Shown: piece by piece, positions 16,061 to 25,072 of the stretch
How the letters are laid out: each line of letters starts with the position of its first letter
Numbering within the stretch: position 1 is the first letter of the stretch
DNA from: Pseudomonadota bacterium
GTDB taxonomy: Bacteria; Pseudomonadota; Alphaproteobacteria; Rhodospirillales; Magnetospirillaceae
Direction: 5' to 3'
NCBI GenBank assembly: GCA_021793155.1
Contig: JAJYTF010000014.1
Location: 62,001 to 126,000 of the forward strand
Length of the DNA: 64,000 nucleotides
Notes under the pieces: generated by a model
What the model was told of the DNA's origin: nothing
Databases searched by the model: none
Seen by the model: the letters and a program-made list of their open reading frames with translations, nothing else
Translations under genes and position numbers: made by a program

Positions 16061-16646
16061 AGGCGGCCTTCCCCAGGCTCTGCGCGAGCCAGGTCGGAAG
16101 CTGCGGCGCGGCCGCCACCAATTCGCCGAAGGCGGATGGAGGCATCTTTCGCTTCAGCGTCTCGAGCGCCGTTTCCGCCTTCTCAGGGCCGAGCCAAGCC
16201 AGGGCGCGCACCGCTTCGCCCGCCGGCCGGTTGCCCAAGGTCAGTTGCCAGCGCGGCGCATGCCGCAGCTCGACCACTTGCTTGCCAAGATTCATTATCC
16301 GGCTGCGACCCGAGGTCAGATAGACCGACCGGACGGGGACCTGGGTCGTCAAGCCAAGGGCATTCGCCGCCGCCGCTCCATTGGAGACGATGACCTCGCC
16401 CCGCTGGGCCGCGAGAGCCTCGACGGCCTGCTCGACCGATGGCGCCCGCACGCCGAATCGGCTCGCGATGGGGCGGAGATAGACGCCACGGCCGGCCCGA
16501 ATGAGTTGGCCGCGCTCGGCAAGACGCGACAAAGCCTGGTCCACCGCGGCGCGATTTCCGAGGTGCAGCAAGCCCTTGGCGGAGATTGGCGCCCCTTCGG
16601 GCAACCCCTCAGCATGCGTCAGAATCTGTTCGCTCAGCCGTTGCAT
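16053..16646 (-). CDS. AbiEi-like antitoxin (DUF6088 type)
   Basis: This 197-residue protein has an N-terminal winged-helix region (LSRLAERGQLIRAGRGVYLRP, residues 38-58) and a C-terminal region with the SVYLTSGRSRIMNLG pattern seen in AbiEi/DUF6088 antitoxins. In AbiE systems this protein neutralises the toxin without direct binding (type IV) and represses its own promoter through inverted repeats. Such a pair surrounds the -10 box just upstream (16657-16686). It is first in the four-gene defence operon, so it may set expression of the Gabija genes too, an inference from layout. Confidence 0.8.
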   Translation of the reverse strand: MQRLSEQILTHAEGLPEGAPISAKGLLHLGNRAAVDQALSRLAERGQLIRAGRGVYLRPIASRFGVRAPSVEQAVEALAAQRGEVIVSNGAAAANALGLTTQVPVRSVYLTSGRSRIMNLGKQVVELRHAPRWQLTLGNRPAGEAVRALAWLGPEKAETALETLKRKMPPSAFGELVAAAPQLPTWLAQSLGKAAYG

Positions 16647-16656
16647 CGCAGCACTC

Positions 16657-16693
16657 CTGTCAGTAATATACGCAAGTTTCTGACAGTCTTCAA
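16657..16693 (-). promoter_or_regulatory. Promoter with inverted-repeat operator of the AbiE-Gabija operon
   Basis: On the minus strand TTGAAG (16693-16688), a 17-bp spacer and TATATT (16670-16665) make a good sigma-70 promoter that ends about 19 bases before the AbiEi-like start codon. Perfect 7-bp inverted repeats, CTGTCAG and CTGACAG (16686-16680 and 16663-16657), flank the -10 box. AbiEi proteins are known to repress their promoters by binding inverted repeats, so autoregulation is likely. Confidence 0.6.
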
Positions 16694-16954
16694 GGAACGC
16701 TCCGACGCCGTCCGCCGGACATGGGCCTCATCCCGTGAAGGCGGCAATCTCGCAGGCCCTCGCGGCCGACCGGCGAGACTGTGATGGTAGTCAAGGTGCG
16801 ACCTTGCCAAGGGGGAGGTATTCGGTGATCGAGGGAGTTCGGGACCAAATCGACTTACGAGACTCGCTGTCGACCGCTTGCGGCCATAGCAACGAGTGGG
16901 GCGTATTCAGTAGGGTTTCGAACGAAAATTGATCGGCTGGGCGGGACGACGACA
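16694..16954. other. Divergent intergenic region
   Basis: Between the AbiE operon promoter and the restriction helicase gene I see no gene. The restriction gene's promoter should lie here; I could not pick a convincing box. Confidence 0.35.
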
Positions 16955-17546
16955 TTGAGCAGTTTCTATGAGCGGCCCATTCTGAACTCGCCCTACCGCG
17001 CGCCGGAATTGCATCATCCGCTCGACCCGAACGGTCAGCCGCTGGAAGGGGAGCCGAAGCAAGGCCGCCGCCCGTCGCGCTTCATCGTCCCCGTTCCGGC
17101 CTCACGGAAGAAGGCGTCGGCCAATCAGGCCTCCCTGGACCTTGAGACCTACACCGAGAATGCGCTGATCAACGAGATACGCGGCTACATCGAGCGGTGG
17201 AGGAGCCTGCGCAATCCCGCCGATTGGGGCGTAACCGCCGTCTCACAGCGGCTTCTGGAGCATTGGCGCCACCACGAGTTTGTCGGCCCGCGCCCCTTCT
17301 TCTGCCAGGTCGAGGTCGTCGAGACGATCATCTGGCTGACCGAGGTCGCACCCAAGCGCACGACGACGAAGGGCCTTCTGGATCAGATCGCCAAGGCCAA
17401 CGAGGAGGCCAATCCGGAACTCTTCCGCCTCGCGATGAAGATGGCGACCGGTAGCGGCAAGACGACCGTCATGGCGATGTTGATCGCTTGGCAGGCAGTG
17501 AACGCTGCCCGCAAGGAATCGAAGGACTTCTCCCGCGCCTTCCTAA
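16955..17546 (+). pseudogene. Truncated restriction-type DEAD/DEAH helicase (BPTD_3080-like Res)
   Basis: The first 197 residues of a restriction enzyme helicase subunit are intact: MSSFYERPILNSPYRAPELHHPLD at the N-terminus (TTG start), a basic linker, ALINEIRGYIERWRSL, and the Walker A motif MATGSGKTTVMAMLI near residues 167-181. Coding stops making sense at RAFLI, exactly where the insertion sequence begins (17547); the full-length family exceeds 800 residues. The rest of the gene is not found beyond the IS, so it was deleted, not merely interrupted. It faces away from the AbiE-Gabija operon and would have been a further defence gene. It should be inactive. Confidence 0.75.
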
Positions 17547-19105
17547 TCTTACTGAGTCACAAAACACAAAATACAGTATCAGCGTGGATTAATATCCGCA
17601 AATTGTGGTAAATGGAAGCCTCACTTTCCGGTGATGGGGGCGGAAATGGGTGCAGCATCCGACGAAGGCAATGACCGCCGATTTGCCGCATACGCGCAGG
17701 AATTGGCCGGTTCCTTTGGGCATGCCGACCGGGAAGAGCCGATGCGCGAGTACTGCTTGGGCCTGCTGATGCCGCTCGATCGGAAGAGTGTGGAACCGAT
17801 GGCAGCCGTCTTGGCTCCGAGCGAGGCTGCGGCGAAACATCAGTCGATGCTGCACTTTGTCGGCAATGCGCCGTGGTCGGATGCGGCGGTGCTGGCCAAG
17901 GTGCGAGCGATGGTGTTGCCGCAGATCGAGCGGAGCGGTCCGATCGAAGCCTGGATCATCGACGACACTGGCTTTCCCAAGAAGGGGATACATTCTGTCG
18001 GGGTGGCTCGGCAATATTGCGGCCAGCTCGGCAAGCAGGACAATTGCCAGGTGGCGGTGTCGCTATCCATTGCCAACCATGCTGCAAGCCTGCCGATCGC
18101 CTATCAGCTCTACCTGCCTGAGGATTGGGCTGGCGACGTCGAGCGGCGGCGGAAGGCGAAGGTTCCAGACCATGTGACCTTCAAAACGAAACCGCAGATT
18201 GCCTTGGACCAGATCGAGGAGGCATTGGCCACCGGGGTGTCGAAGGGCGTTGTCCTGGCAGATGCCGGCTACGGCAACGACATGAAATTTCGTACAGGCG
18301 TCACCGCTCTCGGATTGACCTACGTCGCGGGTATCGGGCCTGCCACTACCGTGTGGGGACCCGGCACCGGCCCATTGCCTCCTCCCGAATATTCTGGCCG
18401 GGGGCAACCCGCCAGGCGACTTCGACGGGACGCGGAGTACCAGCCGCTTGCGGTCAAAGCCTTGGCCCAGAGCCTACAGCCCGAGGCCTGGCAGACTATC
18501 GCCTGGCGTGAGGCGACGTCTGACTGGCTGTCCTCGCGTTTCGCCAGGCTCCGCGTGCGCCCGGCACACCGCGACCATCTCCGAACGGAACCGTGGCCCG
18601 AAGAATGGCTGATCATTGAGTGGCCGGAAGATGAAGAGGAGCCAACGAAATACTGGCTCTCGACGCTGCCGGCGGATATCGCATTCAACGTTCTCGTCGA
18701 TACGGCCAAACTGCGGTGGCGGATTGAACGTGACTACCAGGAACTCAAGCAAGAACTCGGGCTCGGTCACTATGAAGGTCGAGGTTGGCGAGGGTTCCAT
18801 CACCACGCCACGCTCTGCATAGCGGCTTACGGCTTCCTCATCTCAGAGCGAAGCGCTTTTCCCCCCTCAGGATCTGCTTCCTCCACGCTCTTCCCGAAAC
18901 CTGCCGTTCCCATTGGTTACAAACCCCGCGGATCCGCCAACAAGGCCGGAACGACATATTCCGAACTCGATCGCGACGACGCGCAAGAAACTCGTCGTCG
19001 CCGTCATCACCGAACTACCACGATGTCCATGCTGTAACCGGAGCATCGGCAATGGGCCATCTCTATGGAAATTCGCCGGTGTTTACATTTAATGACGCAG
19101 TAAGA
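17547..19105 (+). mobile_element. IS701-family insertion sequence
   Basis: The element is about 1.56 kb. Its ends are imperfect inverted repeats, TCTTACTGAGTCA at 17547 and, read inward from 19105, TCTTACTGCGTCA. The flanking tetranucleotides fit the family's YTAR target (CTAA at 17543-17546, CTAG at 19106-19109) but are not identical, so this copy is not bordered by a simple target duplication. It carries one transposase gene, broken by a frameshift near its 3' end. Confidence 0.8.
17646..19092 (+). pseudogene. IS701-family transposase, frameshifted at a C6 tract
   Basis: The DDE catalytic residues are visible: Asp in [13 protein letters not shown], Asp in VVLADAGYGND, Glu in RWRIERDYQELK. 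The [25 protein letters not shown] block is typical of IS701 transposases. The open frame runs to 19037, but after SERSAFPP (18861-18866, six C's) it loses family likeness. In the frame reached by removing one C, the sequence continues RPERHIPNSIATTRKKL and PRCPCCNRS, the family C-terminus. It stops at TAA 19090-19092, directly against the right inverted repeat. A one-base insertion, sequencing error or programmed slip would all explain it. An upstream ATG at 17634 is also possible. Confidence 0.75.
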
Positions 19106-19208
19106 CTAGTGCCGCGTCACAGTGATTGTGCCTCTTTGGCCGCGCCCTCTGCAGCGGCCCTTCCAGGTCACGGCGCCTTCCGTCCACCAGATGGCCGGCG
19201 ACGGCGAA

Positions 19209-19328
19209 AACCGCCAAGTCGCCAAGGGGTTCGGAGCGCGGCAGGCGGCATTCCGGTCTCCCGGCGCATGTCTTGAGGGGAAGGAGAAATGCCTGCGGCG
19301 CTCAAGCCGCCTTGGCGACTTGGCGGTT
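19209..19328. repeat. 19-bp perfect inverted repeat with 82-nt loop
   Basis: AACCGCCAAGTCGCCAAGG at 19209-19227 is the exact reverse complement of 19310-19328. It could be the ends of a small non-autonomous element or a large stem-loop; nothing inside codes. Confidence 0.5.
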
Positions 19329-19534
19329 CCTCGGCCATCCTTCGTTCCTTCCCGATGCGGCAAAGGCATCCTTATCGGAAACGAGGGGCATCTTCAGGTC
19401 AAGGGGGAGCGGCCGAGCGGGAGGGGCTGATCGAGCGCAAGCCAGGCGCGCCTCGCAGCGTCATGCCCCGCATCGATCCCGAACACCTCCCTGTGTTTCG
19501 ACGACGCAACCCGGATACCGACACCGCCATCAAC

Positions 19535-19600
19535 TCGTCATTCCCGCGGAAGCGGGGATTCAGCCGGCGGTATGGGTTCCCGCCTTCGCGGGAACGACGA
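19535..19600. repeat. REP-like palindromic repeat
   Basis: The left arm (TCGTCATTCCCGCGGAAGCG) and right arm (reverse complement TCGTCGTTCCCGCGAAGGCG) form an imperfect palindrome around a 20-nt centre. This CATTCCCGCG...CGCGGGAA type is a common dispersed intergenic repeat in proteobacteria. Confidence 0.6.
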
Positions 19601-19729
19601 AGAAGGGGCCGCCACGTCCGTGCTCAGCCCGATCTCAACCTGTCAGAATCACTGTGGCACAACTGTAATGTTAGTCGCGGGCGGATGTCCGCTTCCAAGT
19701 GGTAGCGCAAGGGGGGCCGGGCGCGCAGC

Positions 19730-21049
19730 TTAGTCCGCGCCTTTGTGGCCGATGGCGCGGCGCAGGCGGCGTACGCCCAGGACCACCATTCCCAGCACCA
19801 CCGGCAGGCCGAGCAAGGCCGCAAGGTCGCTGTCGACATGCAGGCCGGCAGCCTTCAGGCCTTTCGCCACATAGCCGATCAGCCCCAGCAGGTAATAGCT
19901 GATGGCGACCACCGACAGCCCCTCGACCGTCTCCTGCAAGCGAAGCTGCAGCTCAGCCCGGCGGTTCATTGATTTCAGCAGATCGCCGTTCTTCTCGCCC
20001 AGTGCAATGTCGACCCGGGTACGCAAAAGGGCGCCGGCGCGGCTGACCCGCCGCAGCAAGGCGGCATGGCGCTCGACCGTCGACTCGACGGTCTTCATCG
20101 CCGGACCCAACCGCCGATCCATGAACTCGCCGATGGTCTGCATGCCGGTGATGCGTTCTTCGCGCAGATCCTCGATGCGTTTGAGCACCAGTGCATAATA
20201 GGCCTTGGCCGCCGAGAAGCGGTAGCTATGTTCGGCCGCCCGATGCTCGGCCTGGGCTGCCAGGTCGGTCAGGCGTCCCAGCAGCGCCCGATCCTCGGCG
20301 TCGCCTGCCGGGCCCGCCATGGCAGCAACGATATCGGCCATTTCCCTGTCCATGCGGGTCAGATGCGGCCCAAGCTCCCGCACCAGGGGAAAAGCCCGCA
20401 GCGCCATGATCCGGTAGGTCTCGATTTCCAGCAGCCGCTGGAGCAGCCGTCCGGCCTGGTTGGCGGTCAACCCCTGGTCGTAGACCAGAATGCGGCCGAA
20501 GCCATCGCCATGAATATGGAAGTCGGTGAAAGCCTCGGCGGCGCCGCTGGCCGCCCGGATGCCGATCACCGGATGGCCGGTGAAAATGGTCGCCATTTCC
20601 TCGGCCGACCGCCGCACCGCATCCAGAGCGGCATGCACGGCGACCAGCACCTTGCCGGGCAGCGCGGCCAGCCAGTCGGGCGGCGCCAGGTCGCTGGCGT
20701 TGCCGGAAAACGGCGTGTCGAACGGCCCACGGCGATAAAACGTGTAGGTGGAAAACTCGGTATGCCGCTCCCAGCGCAGGCGGAAATCGCCGAAATCGGC
20801 GGAAAAAAAGATAGCGCCCGAGGCTGGCGGGTCGATTCCGCAGCGCCGACACAGGGCCTCGACATGGGCGCGATCCGCGCCATAGGCGCTTTCCCCGGTT
20901 GCCACAGCCAGGTGGCTTGCCCTGACGGGCGGGCGCAACGCCTCGTAGGGGCGGGCATGAACTTCGTCAGCCAGTTGGCGGCGCAGGGGGTGCTCGACGA
21001 GGCGGAAGGATTCGCCGAGCGTAGCGGTGGGTGGCATCCGTTCGGACAT
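19730..21049 (-). CDS. DUF3422 family membrane-anchored protein
   Basis: This 439-residue protein matches the DUF3422 family of proteobacteria: it opens with FRLVEHPLRRQLADEVHARPYEAL, the family's conserved start. The long middle is helical, with a coiled-coil-like part (TVERHAALLRRVSRAGALLRTRVDIALGEKN). Near the C-terminus are two hydrophobic helices (GLSVVAISYYLLGLIGYVA, about 375-395, and LLGLPVVLGMVVLGV, about 415-430), ending in a short basic tail. No enzymatic function is established that I know of. It is divergent from tldD, with about 110 bp between the two starts, and marks the left edge of the conserved chromosome. Confidence 0.8.
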   Translation of the reverse strand: MSERMPPTATLGESFRLVEHPLRRQLADEVHARPYEALRPPVRASHLAVATGESAYGADRAHVEALCRRCGIDPPASGAIFFSADFGDFRLRWERHTEFSTYTFYRRGPFDTPFSGNASDLAPPDWLAALPGKVLVAVHAALDAVRRSAEEMATIFTGHPVIGIRAASGAAEAFTDFHIHGDGFGRILVYDQGLTANQAGRLLQRLLEIETYRIMALRAFPLVRELGPHLTRMDREMADIVAAMAGPAGDAEDRALLGRLTDLAAQAEHRAAEHSYRFSAAKAYYALVLKRIEDLREERITGMQTIGEFMDRRLGPAMKTVESTVERHAALLRRVSRAGALLRTRVDIALGEKNGDLLKSMNRRAELQLRLQETVEGLSVVAISYYLLGLIGYVAKGLKAAGLHVDSDLAALLGLPVVLGMVVLGVRRLRRAIGHKGAD

Positions 21050-21162
21050 TGCCTACATATCCATGTAAAGCCTGTCCTTACTATCCAATGAATCTCCGGC
21101 CCTTGCCAAGGCGTTTGCCTGGGCCGAAGATCATTAGCCAGGATGTACCCGCAGGAGTTCGC

Positions 21163-22596
21163 ATGCCCCACAGCGCCACTACCGAGGATCTGTTTTTCCA
21201 GCGGACCGGCCTCGATCGCGACCGTGTCAACCGCATCATCGGCGACGCCCTGAACGGCGCCGATGACGGCGAGTTGTTCCTGGAATACCGCCAGTCGGAA
21301 AGCGTCAGCCTGGACGACGGCCGGATCAAGGCGGCCAGCTTCGACACGACGCAGGGCTTTGGCCTTCGGGCGGTGTCGGGCGAAGCCACCGGCTATGCCC
21401 ATGCCAGCGAGCTGTCGGAAGATGCGCTGCTGCGTGCCGGCGATACCGTGCGCGCCGTGCGCAGTGGTCATACCGGACGGCTGGCCGTCGGCCCCGTGGG
21501 CACGAACCGGTCCCTCTACACCGATCTCAACCCTCTGGCCCTGACCCCATTTGCCGCGAAGGTCGGACTCCTGGAAGCCATGGACGCCTACGCGCGCGGC
21601 CGCGACCCACGAGTCCGCCAAGTAATGGCATCACTGCTGGGCTCATGGCAGGCGGTGCGCATCGTGCGCGCCGACGGCAGCCACGCGTCGGACATCCGGC
21701 CTCTGGTCCGTCTCAACATCTCGGTGATGGTGGCCGATGGCGACCGCATGGAAACCGGGAGCCACGGCATCGGCGGGCGGGTCACCTACGACGGCCTGCT
21801 GGAAGCCGATCATTGGCGGGCCGCGGTGGACGAGGCTCTGCGCCAGGCGGTGGTCAATCTTGACTCGGTCGCCGCGCCGGCCGGCGACATGACCGTGGTG
21901 CTGGGGCCGGGATGGCCCGGCGTGCTGCTGCACGAAGCCATCGGACATGGCCTTGAAGGAGATTTCAACCGCAAGAAGACCTCGGCTTTTTCCGGGATGA
22001 TCGGCCAACGGGTGGCGGCCAACGGGGTCACCGTGGTCGATGACGGCACCATGCAGGACCGGCGGGGCTCCATCTCCATCGACGACGAGGGAACCACCTC
22101 GTCACGCACAGTGCTGATCGAGGACGGCATCCTGAAAGGATACATGTTCGATCGCCTCAACGCGCGTCTGATGGAGACCCGGTCGACCGGCAACGGCCGC
22201 CGCCAGTCCTTCGCCAGCCAGCCGCTGCCCCGCATGACCAACACTTTCATGCTGGCCGGCACCACGCCCGCCGAAGAGATCATCGCGTCGGTAAAAAAAG
22301 GCCTCTACGCGGTGAACTTCGGTGGCGGCCAGGTGGACATCACCAGCGGCAAGTTCGTCTTCTCGGCCACCGAAGCCTATCTGATCGAGAACGGCAAACT
22401 CGGCCTGGCGGTCAAAGGAGCCACCCTGATCGGCAATGGCCCCGACGTGTTGACTCGCGTGTCGATGGTGGGCGACGATCTCAAGCTCGACACCGGTGTC
22501 GGCACCTGCGGCAAGGATGGGCAGGGGGTCCCGGTCGGCGTCGGTCAGCCGACCTTGCGGATCGACGGCCTGACGGTCGGCGGTACTTCAGTCTGA
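21163..22596 (+). CDS. tldD: TldD metalloprotease
   Basis: The 477-residue protein is a full-length TldD. With PmbA/TldE it forms a zinc protease that trims unfolded or modified peptides (microcins, CcdA). The zinc site HEAIGHGLEGD is near residue 265, followed by the conserved CGKDGQGVPVGVGQPTLRI end. The start at ATG 21163 is preceded by GCAGGAG; the longer frame to 21031 overlaps the start of the divergent gene and lacks family likeness. No pmbA is nearby. The stop overlaps the converging chorismate mutase gene by 9 bases. Confidence 0.93.
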   Translation: MPHSATTEDLFFQRTGLDRDRVNRIIGDALNGADDGELFLEYRQSESVSLDDGRIKAASFDTTQGFGLRAVSGEATGYAHASELSEDALLRAGDTVRAVRSGHTGRLAVGPVGTNRSLYTDLNPLALTPFAAKVGLLEAMDAYARGRDPRVRQVMASLLGSWQAVRIVRADGSHASDIRPLVRLNISVMVADGDRMETGSHGIGGRVTYDGLLEADHWRAAVDEALRQAVVNLDSVAAPAGDMTVVLGPGWPGVLLHEAIGHGLEGDFNRKKTSAFSGMIGQRVAANGVTVVDDGTMQDRRGSISIDDEGTTSSRTVLIEDGILKGYMFDRLNARLMETRSTGNGRRQSFASQPLPRMTNTFMLAGTTPAEEIIASVKKGLYAVNFGGGQVDITSGKFVFSATEAYLIENGKLGLAVKGATLIGNGPDVLTRVSMVGDDLKLDTGVGTCGKDGQGVPVGVGQPTLRIDGLTVGGTSV

Positions 22597-22896
22597 GGAG
22601 TGCAACCGGCGCCAGGTGGCGCCCTCGAAGGTGATGAAGGCGTCGATCATGCGACGGTAGATGGTTTCCATCAGGTCGGGATCGGCGTCTTGCTCCGCGG
22701 CATAGCCGCGCACCTTGGCGACGATCGCCTCGATCCGCGCGGGCACCACGACATCGCCTTCGGTCGCCTTGAAACGGGCGGCCTGCGCGACGAAAGTGGC
22801 TCGCTCGGCCAGCAGCCCGATGATCATCGCGTCGAGGCGGTCGATGTTGCCGCGCACCTCGTCAAGGCTTCGGCAGAACGTCGCCGGCCCGCTCAA
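22588..22896 (-). CDS. Chorismate mutase (AroQ class)
   Basis: A small all-helical mutase converts chorismate to prephenate for Phe and Tyr. The first helix, [33 protein letters not shown], has the family's Arg, Asp, Leu and Lys spacing, and the second, [16 protein letters not shown], and third, [17 protein letters not shown], follow. I place the start at TTG 22896, which overlaps the gshA stop (TTGA) and follows CGGGAG. The alternative ATG 22938 would run 45 bases into gshA and add residues with no family match. It is last in an rsmE-gshA-aroQ unit. Confidence 0.8.
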   Translation of the reverse strand: MSGPATFCRSLDEVRGNIDRLDAMIIGLLAERATFVAQAARFKATEGDVVVPARIEAIVAKVRGYAAEQDADPDLMETIYRRMIDAFITFEGATWRRLHSSD

Positions 22897-24257
22897 TAGC
22901 AGTACTCCCGGAACACTTCGTCGACATTGCCGCCCCATCGGCCGTGATAGTCGGCCAGCAGTTCGTCCGCCGGCGTGCGGCCCGCCTGGGCGATGCCCTC
23001 CAGGGTTTCGAGATAGATCGCCTCGTCACGGCCATAGCGGTCAAGCCGAGCCCGGCGCCTCAGTCCCTCGCGGGCGATGCCCAGGGCCCGCTGCGCCAAT
23101 TCGCGCACCGTCGCCCCGCGGAACGTTGCGCGCAGCCCTTCCCTCGGCACCGCGGCGCGCAGGCCGACATGTTCCTCGATGGTCCAGGTCTTGACCATGT
23201 CCCACGCCGCGTCGAGGGCCGCGCTGTCATAGAACAGCCCCACCCAGAACGCCGGCAAGGCGCACAACCGCCGCCACGGCCCGCCGTCCGCCCCGCGCAC
23301 TTCCAGATACCGCTTGAGACGAACCTCGGGGAAGATGGTGGTCAGATGGTCGGTCCAGTCGCCAATGGTCGGCCGCTCGCCCGGCAGGGCATCCAGCTTG
23401 CCCGCCATGAACTGGCGGAACGACGATCCGGCGACGTCGATGTAGCGGCCATTCCGGTAAACGAAATACATGGGGACGTCGAGCGCATAGTCGACATAGC
23501 GCTCGAAGCTCATGCCGTCTTCGAAGACGAAGGGCAGGATACCGGTGCGGTCCGGATCCGTATCGGTCCAGATATGGCTGCGATAGGAGAGATAACCGCA
23601 GGGTTTCCCTTCGACGAAGGGAGAATTGGCCCACAGCGCCGTGGCCACCGGCTGCAAGGCCAGGCCGATACGGAATTTTTTCACCATGTCGGCTTCTGTG
23701 GCGAAGTCGAGGTTTGCCTGCACCGTGCAGGTTCTGGCCATCATGTCGAGGCCGAGGCTGCCCCGGATCGGCATATAGCGGCGCATGATGGCATAGCGCC
23801 CCTTGGGCATCCAGGGGATGTCTTCGAGCCGCCATTTGGGGTTGAAGCCCAACCCGAGGAAAGCGATGTTGAGCTTGGCACCGACCCGCTTCACCTGGGT
23901 CAAGTGCTCGTCCACTTCACGGCAGGTCTGGTGCACGGTCTCCACCGGCGCACCCGACAGCTCGACCTGCCCACCCGGCTCAAGGGTGATGTGCGCCCCA
24001 TCCTTGGACAGGGCGATGAGGTTGCCGGCCTCTTCCACCGGCTCCCAGCCGAATTCCTGCAGTCCTTCCAGCACGGCGCGGATGCCGCGGTCGCCTTCAT
24101 AGGGAAGCGGCCGCAGGTCGTCCCAGCGGAAGGCGAATTTCTCATGTTCGGTACCGACGCGCCATTGCTCGACCGGCTTGCAGCCGGCGGCCAGATATTC
24201 GACCAGTTGGGCTTTGCTGACGACGGGCTCACCGCTCGGTTGGGCTGGGGCGGACAT
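22893..24257 (-). CDS. gshA: Glutamate-cysteine ligase (plant/alphaproteobacterial type)
   Basis: This 454-residue enzyme makes gamma-glutamylcysteine, the first step of glutathione synthesis. It belongs to the GCS2-like type used by alphaproteobacteria and plants: [12 protein letters not shown] near residue 35, [13 protein letters not shown] near 95, [13 protein letters not shown], and the [17 protein letters not shown] block. Length is normal. It lies 12 bases downstream of rsmE and overlaps the chorismate mutase start, indicating one operon. Glutathione and aromatic amino acid steps are chemically unrelated, so the grouping is probably only transcriptional. Confidence 0.93.
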   Translation of the reverse strand: MSAPAQPSGEPVVSKAQLVEYLAAGCKPVEQWRVGTEHEKFAFRWDDLRPLPYEGDRGIRAVLEGLQEFGWEPVEEAGNLIALSKDGAHITLEPGGQVELSGAPVETVHQTCREVDEHLTQVKRVGAKLNIAFLGLGFNPKWRLEDIPWMPKGRYAIMRRYMPIRGSLGLDMMARTCTVQANLDFATEADMVKKFRIGLALQPVATALWANSPFVEGKPCGYLSYRSHIWTDTDPDRTGILPFVFEDGMSFERYVDYALDVPMYFVYRNGRYIDVAGSSFRQFMAGKLDALPGERPTIGDWTDHLTTIFPEVRLKRYLEVRGADGGPWRRLCALPAFWVGLFYDSAALDAAWDMVKTWTIEEHVGLRAAVPREGLRATFRGATVRELAQRALGIAREGLRRRARLDRYGRDEAIYLETLEGIAQAGRTPADELLADYHGRWGGNVDEVFREYCY

Positions 24258-24269
24258 CGAATCACCGGT

Positions 24270-25028
24270 TCATGTGGTTGATCGTTCGGCCGGCTGCCGC
24301 CAGTCCCCGCATAGGGCCTGGAAACAGGCCAAGGCGGAGATCACGGCGGTATCGGCGCGCAGAATGCGCGGGCCCAATCCGACGGGCTTAGCAAACGCCA
24401 GAGAATGGAATGCGTCAAGTTCGGATTTGGCAAAGCCGCCTTCGGGCCCCACCAGCACCGCCGCCGGCCCCACGGCCTCTCTCGCCAGAACCTCGGCGAT
24501 CGGCTGCCCGCCACCACTCTCGTCCAGCAGGAACAGGCGGCGGCCGGCCGGCCATTCGGCCAGCACGTGGTCAAGCGGCCGGCTTGGCCGGACTTCAGGA
24601 ACCGTCAGGCGTTCGCTCTGCTCCGCCGCCTCGGTGGCGATGGCCCGCAGGCGCTGCTCATTGACCCGCGTCATCGCCGTATGCCGGGTGAACACCGGCA
24701 ACAGCGCTGAAACGCCCAGTTCCGTCGCCTTCTCGGCGATGAAGTCGATGCGGGCGCGCTTGACCGGAGCGAACAGCAGCCACAGGTCCGGCTCCGCCGT
24801 CTGCGGCCGGAGGCACTGCCCCACTTCCAGCACGGCCGACCGTTTGCCGGCTTCCGTCAAGCGGCCCCGCCATTCCCCGTCGCGGCCGTTGAACAGCGCC
24901 ACGGCGGCACCGGCGGGCGCCCGCATGACATGCAGCAGGTAGTGGGTCTGGTCCGCCGCCAGGGCGACGGCGGCACCTTCGGCGAGGGCCGCCTCGACGT
25001 ACAGGCGGAGCTTGGGGATGTCGTCCAT
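24270..25028 (-). CDS. rsmE: 16S rRNA m3U1498 methyltransferase
   Basis: RsmE methylates U1498 in the decoding centre of 16S rRNA using SAM. The 252-residue protein has an N-terminal PUA-like domain (LRLYVEAALAEGAAVALAADQTHYLLHVMR) and the SPOUT knot with VLVGPEGGFAKSELDAF and LGPRILRADTAVISAL at the SAM site. ATG 25028 (MDDIPKL) is used; the ORF's upstream part reads into the ubiA control region. It is divergent from ubiA, 44 bp apart. Confidence 0.92.
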   Translation of the reverse strand: MDDIPKLRLYVEAALAEGAAVALAADQTHYLLHVMRAPAGAAVALFNGRDGEWRGRLTEAGKRSAVLEVGQCLRPQTAEPDLWLLFAPVKRARIDFIAEKATELGVSALLPVFTRHTAMTRVNEQRLRAIATEAAEQSERLTVPEVRPSRPLDHVLAEWPAGRRLFLLDESGGGQPIAEVLAREAVGPAAVLVGPEGGFAKSELDAFHSLAFAKPVGLGPRILRADTAVISALACFQALCGDWRQPAERSTT

Positions 25029-25072
25029 TCCGGCCTTTGCAGTTGCGAAGATGGCCACTAATGTATAGCGCC

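Larger units (their letters stand above)
19106..19729. other. About 620 bp without a recognisable gene
   Basis: This is the seam between the defence island and the conserved chromosome. I see a 19-bp perfect inverted repeat (19209-19227 with 19310-19328) and a REP-like palindrome (19535-19600). Small open frames here have no family likeness or good ribosome sites. No target duplication or tRNA is visible. Confidence 0.5.

Noticed and set aside
15242-16393. A plus-strand frame opposite the AbiE genes
   Set aside because: Shadow of AbiEi and AbiEii; composition is Arg/Gly/Pro-rich without motifs.
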